Origin: Verrucomicrobiota bacterium
Lineage (GTDB): Bacteria > Verrucomicrobiota > Verrucomicrobiia > Limisphaerales > UBA1096
Assembly (NCBI GenBank): GCA_003972865.1
Contig: QOAX01000087.1
Location: forward strand, 1-7,201
Reading direction: 5' to 3'
Length of the DNA: 7,201 nt
Made by a program: the position numbers and the translations under genes. This document shows positions 1-6,644 of this stretch, piece by piece. The notes under the pieces were generated by a model. It was not told where the DNA came from, did no database searches, and saw only the letters and a list, made by a program, of their open reading frames with translations. Positions within the stretch are counted from its first letter, which is position 1, and the number at the start of each line of letters is the position of its first letter.

Positions 1-1308
1 TGCGGCGGCGAATTCGGTCGCACACCCAATATCAACCCGGCCGGCGGCCGTGATCATTGGCCGCACGGATTCAGCATCGCCCTGGCTGGTGGCCCGCTGG
101 CCGGCGGACGTGTTGTCGGCGCGACCGACCAAAATACTCCCCCCTCCCGGCAATACCGCCAGCGCCGTGATGTCGCCGCCCGGTCTCCATTCGTTCACGA
201 CTCGGCTGGGGTTGATAGCGGCCCAAATTTTGATCACGCCGCCGGGATGCGCCGAGACGAGTTGCTGCTCGTTCAGCCAAGCGACGGCTTGCGTTGCCAT
301 CGGCGACGACTCGCGGGTGACTCGCTCGCCGGTCGCCGTTTCCCAAGTTCGCACCCGGCCGTCGCCGAACAGCACGGCGACCCGCTTGCCGCTGGGCGAC
401 ACCGCCAACTGCCGGGCGGCTTGGCTCGGGACTTGGTCGCGCCAAAGCGGCATCGTGCTTTGCAAATCGATCGCTTGCACGCCGCCGGCCGAACCGGCGA
501 CGACTAGGCGCGCTTGGCCAAGCGCAACGCCAATTGCCGTGACCGTCTCGCGGCCGGGCAGCAGGTTGAGCAGTTCGTTCGCCGATGGCGATTGTCGCCG
601 CCAAAGCTTGGCCACGCGATACCCGCCGGAGGCCAAGGTTTGGCCATCCGGGCTGAACGCCAGCGACTGCACCACGTCACGGTGCGCCACGGCGGCGGCG
701 GGATTGCCCTTGGCCAAGCCGGGGTCGCTCAGGCGTGCGGCCAAGCGGCGGGTCGGCAGATGGTAAACGAAAATCTGGTTGCCGCGCCCGGCGGCGGCGT
801 ATTGGCCGTCCGGCGATATGGCGGTGGTGTAAATCGGCTTAAGGGTGAATGGGAGCGGACGCCAATTGAACTCCCGCGCCACCTGCGCCACCTCGCCCTT
901 GGCACCCTCGTCGATCCATGACTTGATGAGGCCAAGCTGGCGGGGTGTGAGTTTTTTGGCGCTGACCTTGTTTCGGCGGGGCGGCATGAACGGTTTCTCG
1001 ATCTGCCGGACGTGCATCATCAACCGGCTTTTATTGGCATTTCCCGGCACAACCACCACTCCACTCTCGCCGCCCTTGGCGATGGTCGCAGGCGTCTCGA
1101 GGTTGAGATCGGCATCGGCGTCCCGGGCGTTATGGCAGGCGAGGCAGTTTTTGCGCAGGATCGGCAGAATCTCGCGGGTGAAATCGACCGGTTTCTCGCG
1201 GCTCAACTCGGCGACCTCAAGCCCAGCCGGTGGCTCTGCTGCAAGGAGGGGCAGTCCGGCCGGGATCAGGTTCCAGGCCATCATCATGCTCAGGATCGCG
1301 TGCTTCAT
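1..1308 (-). CDS. Secreted c-type cytochrome domain plus WD40-like repeat protein, 3' end off the window
   Basis: The frame is open for 436 codons from the ATG at 1308 to the left edge, so the C-terminus is missing. Residues 1-24 look like a Sec signal peptide (MKHAIL start, hydrophobic core, LLAA before EPP). Residues about 41-140 form a cytochrome c domain of the kind common in planctomycetes and verrucomicrobia (PSCyt1-like): DFTREILPIL, then haem motif CLACH at 55-59, and a likely distal methionine in KPFMPP (Met108). From about 157 on come WD40-like blades, for example AFSPDGQTLASGG ending in KLW (217-236), LAVSPSGKRVAVLFGDGRVRTW (about 299-320) and GGVIKIW. The product should be periplasmic and bind one covalent haem; its partner and role are unknown. 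No Shine-Dalgarno sequence or convincing promoter is seen upstream. The last 38 visible residues no longer look like a blade. The family call is firm, the function is not. Confidence 0.9.
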   Translation of the reverse strand, partial: MKHAILSMMMAWNLIPAGLPLLAAEPPAGLEVAELSREKPVDFTREILPILRKNCLACHNARDADADLNLETPATIAKGGESGVVVVPGNANKSRLMMHVRQIEKPFMPPRRNKVSAKKLTPRQLGLIKSWIDEGAKGEVAQVAREFNWRPLPFTLKPIYTTAISPDGQYAAAGRGNQIFVYHLPTRRLAARLSDPGLAKGNPAAAVAHRDVVQSLAFSPDGQTLASGGYRVAKLWRRQSPSANELLNLLPGRETVTAIGVALGQARLVVAGSAGGVQAIDLQSTMPLWRDQVPSQAARQLAVSPSGKRVAVLFGDGRVRTWETATGERVTRESSPMATQAVAWLNEQQLVSAHPGGVIKIWAAINPSRVVNEWRPGGDITALAVLPGGGSILVGRADNTSAGQRATSQGDAESVRPMITAAGRVDIGCATEFAAA

Positions 1309-1436
1309 TACAGGTTCAGGGAGGCTCCCTTTTTTTCGGCCGGATGAAAAGCTGTTTCGCGCCAGCCCGTGAATAGCTCGGCCGGTTTTCCCGTCCACAA
1401 ACGACGAAAAAAACTGCTCCCAAATTCATCTGAGCT

Positions 1437-1464
1437 TTGACTCGCCGGGAAAAAGGTCTAGAGT
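1437..1464 (+). promoter_or_regulatory. Sigma70-type promoter of oxidoreductase 1
   Basis: TTGACT (1437-1442) is followed by a 16-base spacer and TAGAGT (1459-1464). The -35 matches five of six consensus bases and the -10 four of six. Transcription would start near 1471, about 19 bases before the GTG chosen as start. This argues against the earlier in-frame GTG at 1463, which overlaps the -10 element. Confidence 0.65.
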
Positions 1465-1477
1465 GGGCAAAGAGAAT

Positions 1478-1483
1478 AGGAAG
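1478..1483 (+). promoter_or_regulatory. Ribosome binding site deciding the GTG start at 1490
   Basis: AGGAAG lies six bases before GTG at 1490. It is the only recognisable Shine-Dalgarno-like site in front of a gene in this window and it favours 1490 over the upstream in-frame GTG at 1463. Confidence 0.6.
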
Positions 1484-1489
1484 AATATC

Positions 1490-2830
1490 GTGAGTCAACT
1501 TCAAGACAAATCCGCATCGGGCAGCAACCGCCGCAGGTTCATCAAGCAGGCTGCCGCCGCCACGGCCGTGGCCGGGGCGGGCAACATTATCAGGACACCG
1601 GTTTACGGCCAGAGCCAAGCACCCTCGACCGGCCGGGTGATCGGGGCCAACGACCGCATAAACGTCGGCTTCGTCGGCGTGGGCGAGCAGGGGTTCAACA
1701 CCCATGTTCGGCAGATAAAAAACAACGCCACCAAGCACAACGCCCAAGCCGCCGCCGCGTGCGACGTGTTCTCCGAGTACCGCAACCGCGCACAACATTT
1801 CATGGGCATCCAGTCCGGCGACGTTTACTACGACCACCGGAAACTGCTCGAGCGCAAGGACATCGACGCAGTGATTATCGCCACGGTGGACCACTGGCAC
1901 GCGCCGGTTGCCATCGAGTCAATGGAGGCCGGCAAGCATGTGCTGATCGAGAAACCGATGACACGCTACCTCAGCGAGGGGTTCGACGTGTACGACACCT
2001 GCAAACGCACCAAGCGCGTGATGCAGATCGGCGCCGTGTTCTGCCTCGAGAAAAAATGGCACAAGGCGGCGCAGTTGGTTCGCGACGGCAAGATCGGCCC
2101 GCTCGTTCTCGGGCAATCCTCCTACTGCCGCAACAGCCTAAAGGGAGAATGGAACCACCCCATCGACTCGAAGCTCACCAAGAAGACGGTGGACTGGAAT
2201 CGCTGGCTCGGAAAAACCGGCATGCGCCCGTTCAACGCCGACCACTTCTTTCGCTGGCGCAAATACAATCCCTACTGCTGCGGCATCCTTGGCGACCTGC
2301 TGGGGAACAAGATTCATCCGCTGATGATCGCCAGCGGCAGCCCCGAGTTTCCCAAGCGCGTGACCTGTCTTGGCACACGGGAGATCACCACCGACCGCGA
2401 CGTGCCGGACAACACGCAGGTGCTCGCCAACTTCCCCAGCGGCTACACGCTGATGGTCGTCGGCAGCACGGTAAACCAGCAAGGACTGAGGGAGATGCTG
2501 CGCGGGCACCACGGCACGCTCTACTTCGGCGGCGACAAGGTGGACCTGGAGCCGGAGACGCCGTTCGGCGATGAGATTGATCCCGAGAGCTTCAGCGGCC
2601 TCAAGCCAAGCGGAGCGGACTTCTTCGCCGAGCACGCTGACTGGTTCAACGTCATCCGCAACGGTGGCGAAACCAAGGGCAACATCGACCTCTCGATGCG
2701 TGCCCAGGTGGTCATATCGCTGGCAGAGATGTCCGAGCGGATGAGTCTCACGCTGTTGTTTGACGAGAAAAGCCGGAAAATCACCACCGGCACCGGCCAG
2801 GAGGTACAGCCTCTCAACTACCCGGCATAA
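1490..2830 (+). CDS. Tat-exported Gfo/Idh/MocA family oxidoreductase (1)
   Basis: The protein has 446 residues from GTG 1490, a usual length for this family in PVC bacteria. A twin-arginine leader (NRRRFIKQ at 13-20, followed by an Ala-rich stretch) predicts folded export to the periplasm. The N-terminal Rossmann domain begins with NVGFVGVGEQG (glycine loop 63-68), continues with IDAVIIATVDHWHAPVAIE, and has the family motif EKP at 154-156, whose Lys contacts cofactor and substrate in characterised members. The C-terminal alpha/beta domain carries GILGDLLGNKIH (about 265-276). Aligned with oxidoreductases 2 and 3, Asn273 sits where they have His253, and His276 where they have Asn or Asp. The likely reaction is NAD(P)-dependent oxidoreduction of a sugar or polyol; the substrate is unknown. 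It is flanked by its own promoter and terminator, so it is probably monocistronic. Family certain, start fairly sure. Confidence 0.94.
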   Translation: MSQLQDKSASGSNRRRFIKQAAAATAVAGAGNIIRTPVYGQSQAPSTGRVIGANDRINVGFVGVGEQGFNTHVRQIKNNATKHNAQAAAACDVFSEYRNRAQHFMGIQSGDVYYDHRKLLERKDIDAVIIATVDHWHAPVAIESMEAGKHVLIEKPMTRYLSEGFDVYDTCKRTKRVMQIGAVFCLEKKWHKAAQLVRDGKIGPLVLGQSSYCRNSLKGEWNHPIDSKLTKKTVDWNRWLGKTGMRPFNADHFFRWRKYNPYCCGILGDLLGNKIHPLMIASGSPEFPKRVTCLGTREITTDRDVPDNTQVLANFPSGYTLMVVGSTVNQQGLREMLRGHHGTLYFGGDKVDLEPETPFGDEIDPESFSGLKPSGADFFAEHADWFNVIRNGGETKGNIDLSMRAQVVISLAEMSERMSLTLLFDEKSRKITTGTGQEVQPLNYPA

Positions 2831-2856
2831 GCCGCTGGCCACAAGCGAATTACCAA

Positions 2857-2885
2857 AGCTCCGTCACGTTTGGCGGGGCTTTTTT
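2857..2885 (+). terminator. Intrinsic terminator of oxidoreductase 1
   Basis: Bases 2857-2880 fold into a 10-bp stem (two G-T wobbles, AGCTCCG pairing with CGGGGCT at the base) with the four-base loop CGTT. Six T follow directly (2880-2885). It lies 26 bases after the TAA of oxidoreductase 1. Confidence 0.85.
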
Positions 2886-2889
2886 GCGG

Positions 2890-2958
2890 CTTGGCCAAGC
2901 GCTTGGCCGGGCAGCCGTCGTCGTCGCAGGCAGGACTCCCCGCTTGGCCAAGTTTTTT
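2890..2958 (+). terminator. Second hairpin with T-tract, built from CTTGGCCAAG palindromes
   Basis: CTTGGCCAAGCG (2890-2901) is exactly complementary to CGCTTGGCCAAG (2941-2952), giving a 12-bp stem around a 39-base loop. TTTTTT follows at 2953-2958. It could be a back-up terminator in tandem with the one ending at 2885, or a regulatory leader element before oxidoreductase 2. Each arm is itself a palindrome, so alternative local hairpins compete. Confidence 0.45.
2893..2908. repeat. 16-base perfect palindrome GGCCAAGCGCTTGGCC
   Basis: GGCCAAGC is followed at once by its reverse complement GCTTGGCC. It overlaps one copy of the iterated CTTGGCCAAG word and the 5' arm of the second hairpin. It may be a protein-binding site or part of a palindromic repeat element. 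Confidence 0.6.
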
Positions 2959-3053
2959 CTGTTTTTTGCGGTGATGAGCCGGTAGATTTCCCGGTTCCGG
3001 CGATATCATGGTGATGTTTTCCGGTGTTTCCATTTATCCAAAATACAGAAAAA

Positions 3054-4436
3054 ATGACAAAGACTCCATCGAACGAGCTGACGCGCCGTGGATTTATTTC
3101 GCACTCCTCGGCAGCGTTGGGCGCCACAGCGTTTGGCCCCTTCATCCTGCGAGGCCAGAACCTGAACAGCAAAGTCAACGTGGCCGCCATCGGCGCCGGC
3201 GGCAAGGGCAGCAGCGACACGGACAACAATGCCCGTTGCGGCGCCAACATCGTCGCGCTGTGCGACGTGGACCTGAGCAGGCTCCGGGCTCGTGGTGAAA
3301 AGTATCCCGGAGCCGCCACATATCAGGACTTCCGCAAGATGCTCGAGAAGGAGAAGTCCATCGATGCCGTCTCGGTGTCCACCCCGGACCACATGCACGC
3401 CGTCGCCGCCATCACGGCCATGAAGATGGGCAAACACGTGTACGTTCAAAAACCGCTCACCCAATCCGTCTACGAGGCGCGGGTCATGCGCAGGGTGGCC
3501 AAGGAGCAAAAGGTGGCCACCCAGATGGGCAATCAGGGCAGCGCCGGCAACGGATTGCGCCGCGCCGTGCAGGTGATCCAGTCCGGCATCATCGGGGACG
3601 TCACGGAGCTTCATGTCTGGTCAAACCGCCCGATCTGGCCACAAGGCATCGGCCGACCGGAGGGTGCGGATCCGATCCCGGAAAATTTGAATTGGGATAT
3701 TTGGCAGGGCCCGGCAGAGCATCGCCCCTACAAGGAAGGGGTTTATCACCCGTTCAAGTGGCGCGGGTGGCAGGCATACGGCACCGGCGCACTGGGCGAC
3801 ATGGCCTGCCACACCGTCAACATGCCGTTCCGCGCGCTCAAGATGGGGTACCCAGACGTGGTCGAGGCGGAGGACTTCTCCCCGATAAACAACGAGACGT
3901 ATCCGCTTAACTCCCGTCTTCGTTTCGAGTTCCCCACCCGCGACGGCATGGTCCCGTTGAAGTTCTGGTGGTACGACGGCAAGAAAGACGGCGCACAGAA
4001 CCAACCCAACAAAGACACCGCCTCGAAAATCAACGGCACCTTCGGCAACATCCGGGGCAGCGGGTGCCTGCTGATCGGCAGCAAGGGCCAAATCTACACG
4101 CCGGACGACTACGGCTCCCGCTACTACATCTCCCTGAACGACGAGAAAAAATTCAAGGACAGCAGAAAACACGGGGCGGACCAGGCGATTGCGGATGACT
4201 ACTGGAAGTCGCCCGGGCACAATCAGGAATGGTTCGACATGATGAACGGCGGCCGCGCGGCGTACTCAAACTTCGACAACTCCGCGTACCTGACCGAGAT
4301 CATCCTGCTCGGCTGCATCGCCCTGCGGATCGGCAAAAAGAGGATGGAATGGGACGGCCCGAACATGAAGTCGCCCAACACCCCGGAGGCGGCGCAGTTC
4401 GTCAAGCGCGACTACCTCAACGGCTACACGCTGTAA
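3054..4436 (+). CDS. Tat-exported Gfo/Idh/MocA family oxidoreductase (2)
   Basis: The protein has 460 residues from ATG 3054. A GTG ten codons earlier is in frame but gives an odd extension ahead of the Tat motif. The leader has TRRGFIS (10-16) and a short hydrophobic stretch. The dinucleotide loop is IGAGGKG (46-52), followed by IVALCDVD (67-73), AVSVSTPDHMHAVAAI (105-120) and the active-site motif in the variant form QKP (132-134). The C-terminal domain has WRGWQAYGTGALGDMACH with the likely catalytic His253. It shares the GNQG segment, the WRG...GD..CH block and the C-terminal tail (NGYTL) with oxidoreductase 3 (TGWTL), so the two belong to one subfamily. Substrate unknown; a periplasmic sugar-type oxidoreductase is the inference. 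No Shine-Dalgarno site precedes it, only an A-rich leader. A very weak promoter candidate is CTGTTT (2959-2964) with TAGATT (2983-2988). A terminator follows, so it is probably transcribed alone. Confidence 0.94.
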   Translation: MTKTPSNELTRRGFISHSSAALGATAFGPFILRGQNLNSKVNVAAIGAGGKGSSDTDNNARCGANIVALCDVDLSRLRARGEKYPGAATYQDFRKMLEKEKSIDAVSVSTPDHMHAVAAITAMKMGKHVYVQKPLTQSVYEARVMRRVAKEQKVATQMGNQGSAGNGLRRAVQVIQSGIIGDVTELHVWSNRPIWPQGIGRPEGADPIPENLNWDIWQGPAEHRPYKEGVYHPFKWRGWQAYGTGALGDMACHTVNMPFRALKMGYPDVVEAEDFSPINNETYPLNSRLRFEFPTRDGMVPLKFWWYDGKKDGAQNQPNKDTASKINGTFGNIRGSGCLLIGSKGQIYTPDDYGSRYYISLNDEKKFKDSRKHGADQAIADDYWKSPGHNQEWFDMMNGGRAAYSNFDNSAYLTEIILLGCIALRIGKKRMEWDGPNMKSPNTPEAAQFVKRDYLNGYTL

Positions 4437-4467
4437 CAGAGATTGATCCCCCCAACTTTCGGGAACC

Positions 4468-4501
4468 ACCCGGCCAGCCAGGCGCTGCGCCGGGTTTTTT
4501 T
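4468..4501 (+). terminator. Intrinsic terminator of oxidoreductase 2
   Basis: ACCCGGC (4468-4474) pairs with GCCGGGT (4489-4495). The stem can extend after a one-base bulge by CAGC pairing with GCTG. Seven T follow (4495-4501). It begins 31 bases after the stop codon and points away from the convergent oxidoreductase 3. Confidence 0.82.
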
Positions 4502-4504
4502 CAG

Positions 4505-4532
4505 TTACAAGGTACAAGTAGCAAGTAACAAG
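4505..4532. repeat. Four degenerate heptamer tandem repeats (NNNCAAG)
   Basis: Four successive 7-base units each end in CAAG; their first three bases are TTA, GTA, TAG and TAA. They fill the gap between the terminator of oxidoreductase 2 and the end of oxidoreductase 3. Part of the array (4522-4533) can pair imperfectly with 4549-4560 (CCTT, three mismatches, ACTTG). No function is evident. Confidence 0.6.
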
Positions 4533-4575
4533 GCCCTTCCAACTCACCCCTTACGACTTGGAACTTTCGCCTAAT

Positions 4576-5925
4576 TCAAAGCGTCCAGCCGGTGCGGTAC
4601 GGCGGGTCAACCAGCTTGTTGGCCGCGTCGTCGTTGGTGAACCTCATCGCCTTGGCATCCCACTCCAGCCGCACGCCGCTGCGCTGAATGGCGATCATCC
4701 CCAACAGGCCGACCTCGGTCAGCGCCCCGCCGTACTCGAACGGCGAGCCGGCCGGCTGATTGTTCCGCACGGCCTCAAGCCAGTTGTTTTGGTGACTGCC
4801 CCGCACACGCGGTATCTTTTGATCCGGCTTGCCGAACGCCTTCATCTTCGCCTCGGGAATAATCCGGCAGCCCCCCGCGCCGTGCGAGCCGTGCATGATC
4901 TTGCCCTTGTCGCCGACCACGACGGCGCCGGTGCCGACCACCTTGCGATTTTCGCGCTTGAGTTCGTCGGGGCGCGGGATGGAATAATCCCCGTCGTACC
5001 AGACCACCTTCACCGGGCCGCGATCGCCCTTGGCCGGAAACTCAAAAGTGATCTTCGCGCCCTTGGGATAGAACTCCCTGTGCTTGACCGGGTCGTAACC
5101 TTTCGTCGCCGCAGTGATCGCCGTCGGCATGCCCAGGTCCAGCGCCCAGAAGGACGGATCGAGCACATGGCAAACCCAGTCGCCGATGCAGCCGCTGCCG
5201 AAGGCGGAGTAACCGCGCCAGTTGAACGGCAAATACGCCGGGTGATAGGCACGCTCGGCGGCGGGGCCAAGCCACAAGTTCCAGTCCAGTCCCTTCGGCA
5301 CCTCGTGCTCCTCGGTTTGCAGGGCATGTTGCTTGTCAATCTGGCAATAGACATTCTTGAAGGCATCGCACCCGGCGTGCACCTCGGTGACCTTCCCGAT
5401 CGCCCCCGCCCAAACCAGCTCACAAAAGAAGCGGATGTGGTCCGAGGAATGTCCCTGGTTGCCGACCTGCGTGATGACTTTTTTGTCCAGGGCCGCCTTG
5501 CGCAGCGTGCGCACCTCCGCGATCGAGTGAGTCAGCGGCTTTTCCGAGTACACATGCTTTCCGCGCCCGATCGCGCCCATGATGGCGACCGCGTGCGTGT
5601 GGTCCGGGGTCGCCACCAGCACGGCATCAATCTGGTCGCCCACGGCATCGTACATTTTCCGGAAATCCTTGAACCGTTTCGCCTTGGGAAATTTCCTGAA
5701 CGAGTGGGCGGCATTACGGTCATCCACATCGCACAACGCCACGATATCCTCGCCGGCCATCGCGCCGAGGTCCGCGCCGCCGCGCCCGCCACATCCGATG
5801 GCGGCGATGCGTATCTTGTTGTTGGGTGTGTTCTGCCCTTCGGCTGCGCGCAGCACATGGCTGGACACGACCTGGAAACCAAAGGCAGTCGAGGCTGACT
5901 TGAGTAGAAAAGTACGGCGTTTCAT
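4576..5925 (-). CDS. Tat-exported Gfo/Idh/MocA family oxidoreductase (3)
   Basis: The protein has 449 residues, starting at the ATG at 5925 and ending with TGA at 4578-4576. The leader KRRTFLLKSASTAFGF starts at residue 2, so the Tat motif lies at the extreme N-terminus and supports this start. The Rossmann loop is IGCGGRG (43-49), then IVALCDVDD, AVLVATPDHTHAVAIM (101-116) and EKP at 128-130. The C-terminal domain has FNWRGYSAFGSGCIGDWVCH with the likely catalytic His253. The protein ends in TGWTL, like the NGYTL of oxidoreductase 2, its closest relative here. It should act in the periplasm on an unknown sugar-like substrate. It is transcribed towards oxidoreductase 2 and away from the GtrA gene. 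No Shine-Dalgarno site is seen. On the minus strand TTGCGC and GATAAG with a 16-base spacer form only a weak promoter candidate (about 5996-5969). No terminator of its own is evident. Confidence 0.95.
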   Translation of the reverse strand: MKRRTFLLKSASTAFGFQVVSSHVLRAAEGQNTPNNKIRIAAIGCGGRGGADLGAMAGEDIVALCDVDDRNAAHSFRKFPKAKRFKDFRKMYDAVGDQIDAVLVATPDHTHAVAIMGAIGRGKHVYSEKPLTHSIAEVRTLRKAALDKKVITQVGNQGHSSDHIRFFCELVWAGAIGKVTEVHAGCDAFKNVYCQIDKQHALQTEEHEVPKGLDWNLWLGPAAERAYHPAYLPFNWRGYSAFGSGCIGDWVCHVLDPSFWALDLGMPTAITAATKGYDPVKHREFYPKGAKITFEFPAKGDRGPVKVVWYDGDYSIPRPDELKRENRKVVGTGAVVVGDKGKIMHGSHGAGGCRIIPEAKMKAFGKPDQKIPRVRGSHQNNWLEAVRNNQPAGSPFEYGGALTEVGLLGMIAIQRSGVRLEWDAKAMRFTNDDAANKLVDPPYRTGWTL

Positions 5926-6020
5926 GTTTATTGCAGTGACTTCAAAACCTGCTGAATCGCGCCGACCTTATCCATCCCGCCGTTTCACGCGCAAGTCAAA
6001 AATGCGCCTCAACTAACCGG

Positions 6021-6050
6021 TTGACTCCCGCATTGCCCCGCCAACATACT
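6021..6050 (+). promoter_or_regulatory. Possible sigma70-type promoter of the GtrA-family gene
   Basis: TTGACT (6021-6026) is followed by an 18-base spacer and CATACT (6045-6050), which matches four of six -10 consensus bases. Transcription would begin near 6057, leaving a leader of about 47 bases before ATG 6104. Confidence 0.45.
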
Positions 6051-6103
6051 GCCTGCCATCACGCTGCACCGCGGTAGCCGGGCCGGCACACCCAAACAAT
6101 TTG

Positions 6104-6562
6104 ATGAACGAACTGCTCGCCCAGTCGACCCCCCTGCAAATCACGCTGTTCTGCCTGATTGGCGTCATCAACACGCTGCTGGATTTCGTGATCTACAATT
6201 TGCTGACAAAAAAATTGTCACGAATCCCGGCCAACATCCTGTCCACCAGCGTGGCGATGGCGTTCAGTTTCTCGGCCAATTTCATTGTCTTTCAGCCCGG
6301 GGTCGTTCATGCCCCGGAGCAGGCGGTGAAGTTCATCGTCGTGACGTCCTTTTCGCTTTACGTCATCCAGAATGTCATCATTTATGTCACCTCCAACCTC
6401 TGGCTTCAGCCCGTGAAGGCCGCACAGGCCCTCTCGCAGAAATGCCCCCTTACCCGCAACTGGAGCGACTCCTTCATCAGCAAGAACACCGTCAAACTCC
6501 TAGCCACGGTGTGCAGCATGATTTGGAATTTCCTCTGGTACAAATACTACGTTTACCTTTGA
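6104..6562 (+). CDS. GtrA-family small membrane protein
   Basis: The protein has 152 residues from ATG 6104; the TTG codon just before it is in frame but less likely. Four membrane segments are visible, about residues 11-33, 44-63, 76-97 and 129-148, the usual layout of the GtrA/DPMS family (PF04138). Signature stretches are FCLIGVINTLLDFVIYNLL in helix 1, FSFSANFIVF in helix 2 and KLLATVCSMIWNFLWYK in helix 4. Known members help move polyprenyl-phosphate-linked sugars across the inner membrane for glycosylation of surface polymers. GtrA is usually found beside a GtrB-like glycosyltransferase, but none is present here, so the partner lies elsewhere or the role differs. The insert between helices 3 and 4 (about 98-127) is polar and includes Cys112. 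No Shine-Dalgarno site is seen. The gene appears to stand alone between two oxidoreductase genes. Confidence 0.88.
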   Translation: MNELLAQSTPLQITLFCLIGVINTLLDFVIYNLLTKKLSRIPANILSTSVAMAFSFSANFIVFQPGVVHAPEQAVKFIVVTSFSLYVIQNVIIYVTSNLWLQPVKAAQALSQKCPLTRNWSDSFISKNTVKLLATVCSMIWNFLWYKYYVYL

Positions 6563-6614
6563 CCGCTTGACCAAGGGCCTGGCTTTCGATGTTGCCCTAG
6601 CCGGCACATATGGT

Positions 6615-6642
6615 TTGTTTTTTGAATAAAGACCGGTAGCAT
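6615..6642 (+). promoter_or_regulatory. Weak promoter candidate of oxidoreductase 4
   Basis: TTGTTT (6615-6620), a 16-base spacer and TAGCAT (6637-6642) resemble the better promoter of oxidoreductase 1 in spacing and in the TAG start of the -10 element. The -35 is poor, so this is tentative. The start site would fall near 6649, inside the palindrome at 6645-6656. Confidence 0.3.
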
Positions 6643-6644
6643 CC

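Noticed and set aside
50..766. A 238-codon open frame on the plus strand
   Set aside because: It lies antisense to the cytochrome/WD40 gene, whose frame is open throughout and shows CLACH and SPDG motifs. The plus frame is low-complexity and unrecognisable.
1318..1336. A plus-strand terminator-like element, AGGGAG-G-CTCCCT followed by T7
   Set aside because: No plus-strand gene ends upstream of it. The two arms are separated by a single base, so only a short stem with a five-base loop could form. It lies in the leader of the minus-strand cytochrome gene.
3008..3298. A 96-codon plus-strand frame overlapping the start of oxidoreductase 2
   Set aside because: It is out of frame with the oxidoreductase, contains no family motif, and its tail is Arg/Gln-rich shadow sequence.
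4558..5898. A 446-codon open frame on the plus strand, almost fully antisense to oxidoreductase 3
   Set aside because: The minus-strand protein has clear family motifs and a Tat leader. The antisense frame has no recognisable domain and is open because of GC-rich codon structure.
6204..6220. Inverted repeat TGACAA, A5, TTGTCA with seven consecutive A inside the GtrA-family gene
   Set aside because: It encodes ordinary residues (LTKKLS) in an intact frame in the loop after helix 1. A short AT-rich hairpin is plausible by chance and nothing suggests slippage.
6574..6594. AGGGC and GCCCT arms after the GtrA-family gene as a possible terminator
   Set aside because: The stem is only 5 bp with a long loop and no T-tract follows directly.
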